20,593 nucleotides of DNA from Dorea_D hominis (GTDB taxonomy: Bacteria; Bacillota; Clostridia; Lachnospirales; Lachnospiraceae): contig NZ_JACOOY010000024.1 in the NCBI RefSeq assembly GCF_014287705.1, positions 1-20,593 of the forward strand, in the 5' to 3' direction. Of the stretch, positions 20,534-20,593 are shown in pieces (position 1 is the first letter of the stretch; the number at the start of each line of letters is the position of its first letter). Made by a program: the position numbers and the translations under genes. Under the pieces are notes generated by a model. That model was given only the letters and a program-made list of their open reading frames with translations. It searched no databases and was not told where the DNA came from.

Positions 20534-20593
20534 ATGGAAATGAATGGAGGATTTCTTGTCACCAAAATAAAACAGCTTGGAGACCGGATTTTC
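20534..20593 (+). CDS. MarR-family transcriptional regulator, 5' part
   Basis: Only the first 20 codons are in the window: MEMNGGFLVTKIKQLGDRIF, which resembles the start of MarR-family proteins, including those that accompany radical SAM 'mobile pairs' in Clostridia. AGGAG lies 7 nt before the ATG within the palindrome. The family call rests on the short N-terminus and the palindromic promoter. Confidence 0.6.
   Translation, partial: MEMNGGFLVTKIKQLGDRIF

Overview
The window reads as low-GC Firmicute DNA, most likely from a gut Clostridia/Lachnospiraceae-type bacterium. The basis is the strong AGGAGG-type ribosome binding sites, AT-rich spacers, and gene families (MobL relaxase with overlapping coiled-coil genes, TndX/TnpW, KTR protein, Tn916-like sigma/HTH pair) typical of mobile elements in that group. 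Nearly all of the first 18.8 kb is mobile DNA, with at least three recombination modules stacked or nested. The genus cannot be fixed from the sequence alone.

Layout. (1) 1-789 is the 3' part of an SPL-type radical SAM gene. (2) About 870-14945 looks like one integrated element. It has a tyrosine integrase at its left edge, a divergent XRE repressor/excisionase switch with two matching operators, a DUF3847-type protein, an oriT with a MOBQ-like nic region, and a MobA/MobL relaxase. The last ~660 bp of the relaxase gene are overprinted by two coiled-coil genes in another frame. An AbiEi/AbiEii toxin-antitoxin pair with a perfect inverted-repeat operator follows, then a VanR-like response regulator cut off after its receiver domain. 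A 23-nt near-identical direct repeat (874-896 and 14920-14942) is the candidate pair of attachment sites. (3) Nested in the response regulator, from about 8545 to 14717, is a more GC-rich TndX/Tn4451-type element. It holds a large serine recombinase, TnpW, a Tn916-like HTH and sigma pair, an RlmN/Cfr-family radical SAM methyltransferase behind a KTR protein, an XRE regulator, an oriT, MobC and a relaxase cut after about 70 residues. The cut relaxase abuts a cut DUF6061-like gene, so a deletion has removed the right part of the nested element. (4) 15346-18065 is a third recombination module: a small excisionase-like protein, an unusual protein of four tandem excisionase-type HTH domains, a second tyrosine integrase, and three 11-bp-spaced TAGTG repeats. 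(5) 18187-19157 holds a truncated Fic gene and a long non-coding stretch with the 3' half of a tRNA-Arg(CCT)-like gene, an attachment-site scar surrounded by TTAGCT/AGCTAA motifs. (6) From 19169 on are apparently ordinary genes: a small membrane protein, an unknown 132-residue protein, an iron-sulfur/flavodoxin-type oxidoreductase, and the start of a MarR-family regulator behind a perfect 17-bp palindrome.

How the parts work together. The most coherent unit is the minus-strand operon read from a consensus promoter at 13533-13561. A leader with an 8-codon peptide and two terminator hairpins precedes the KTR gene and the RlmN/Cfr-like gene. Further downstream on the same strand lie the sigma/HTH pair, TnpW and the recombinase. 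This copies the logic of Tn916 and tet(M): a ribosome-targeting drug would relieve attenuation, raise expression of the ribosome-modifying enzyme and possibly switch on transposition. If so, the methyltransferase is a candidate uncharacterised resistance determinant. That function is inferred from family and context and is not shown by the sequence alone.
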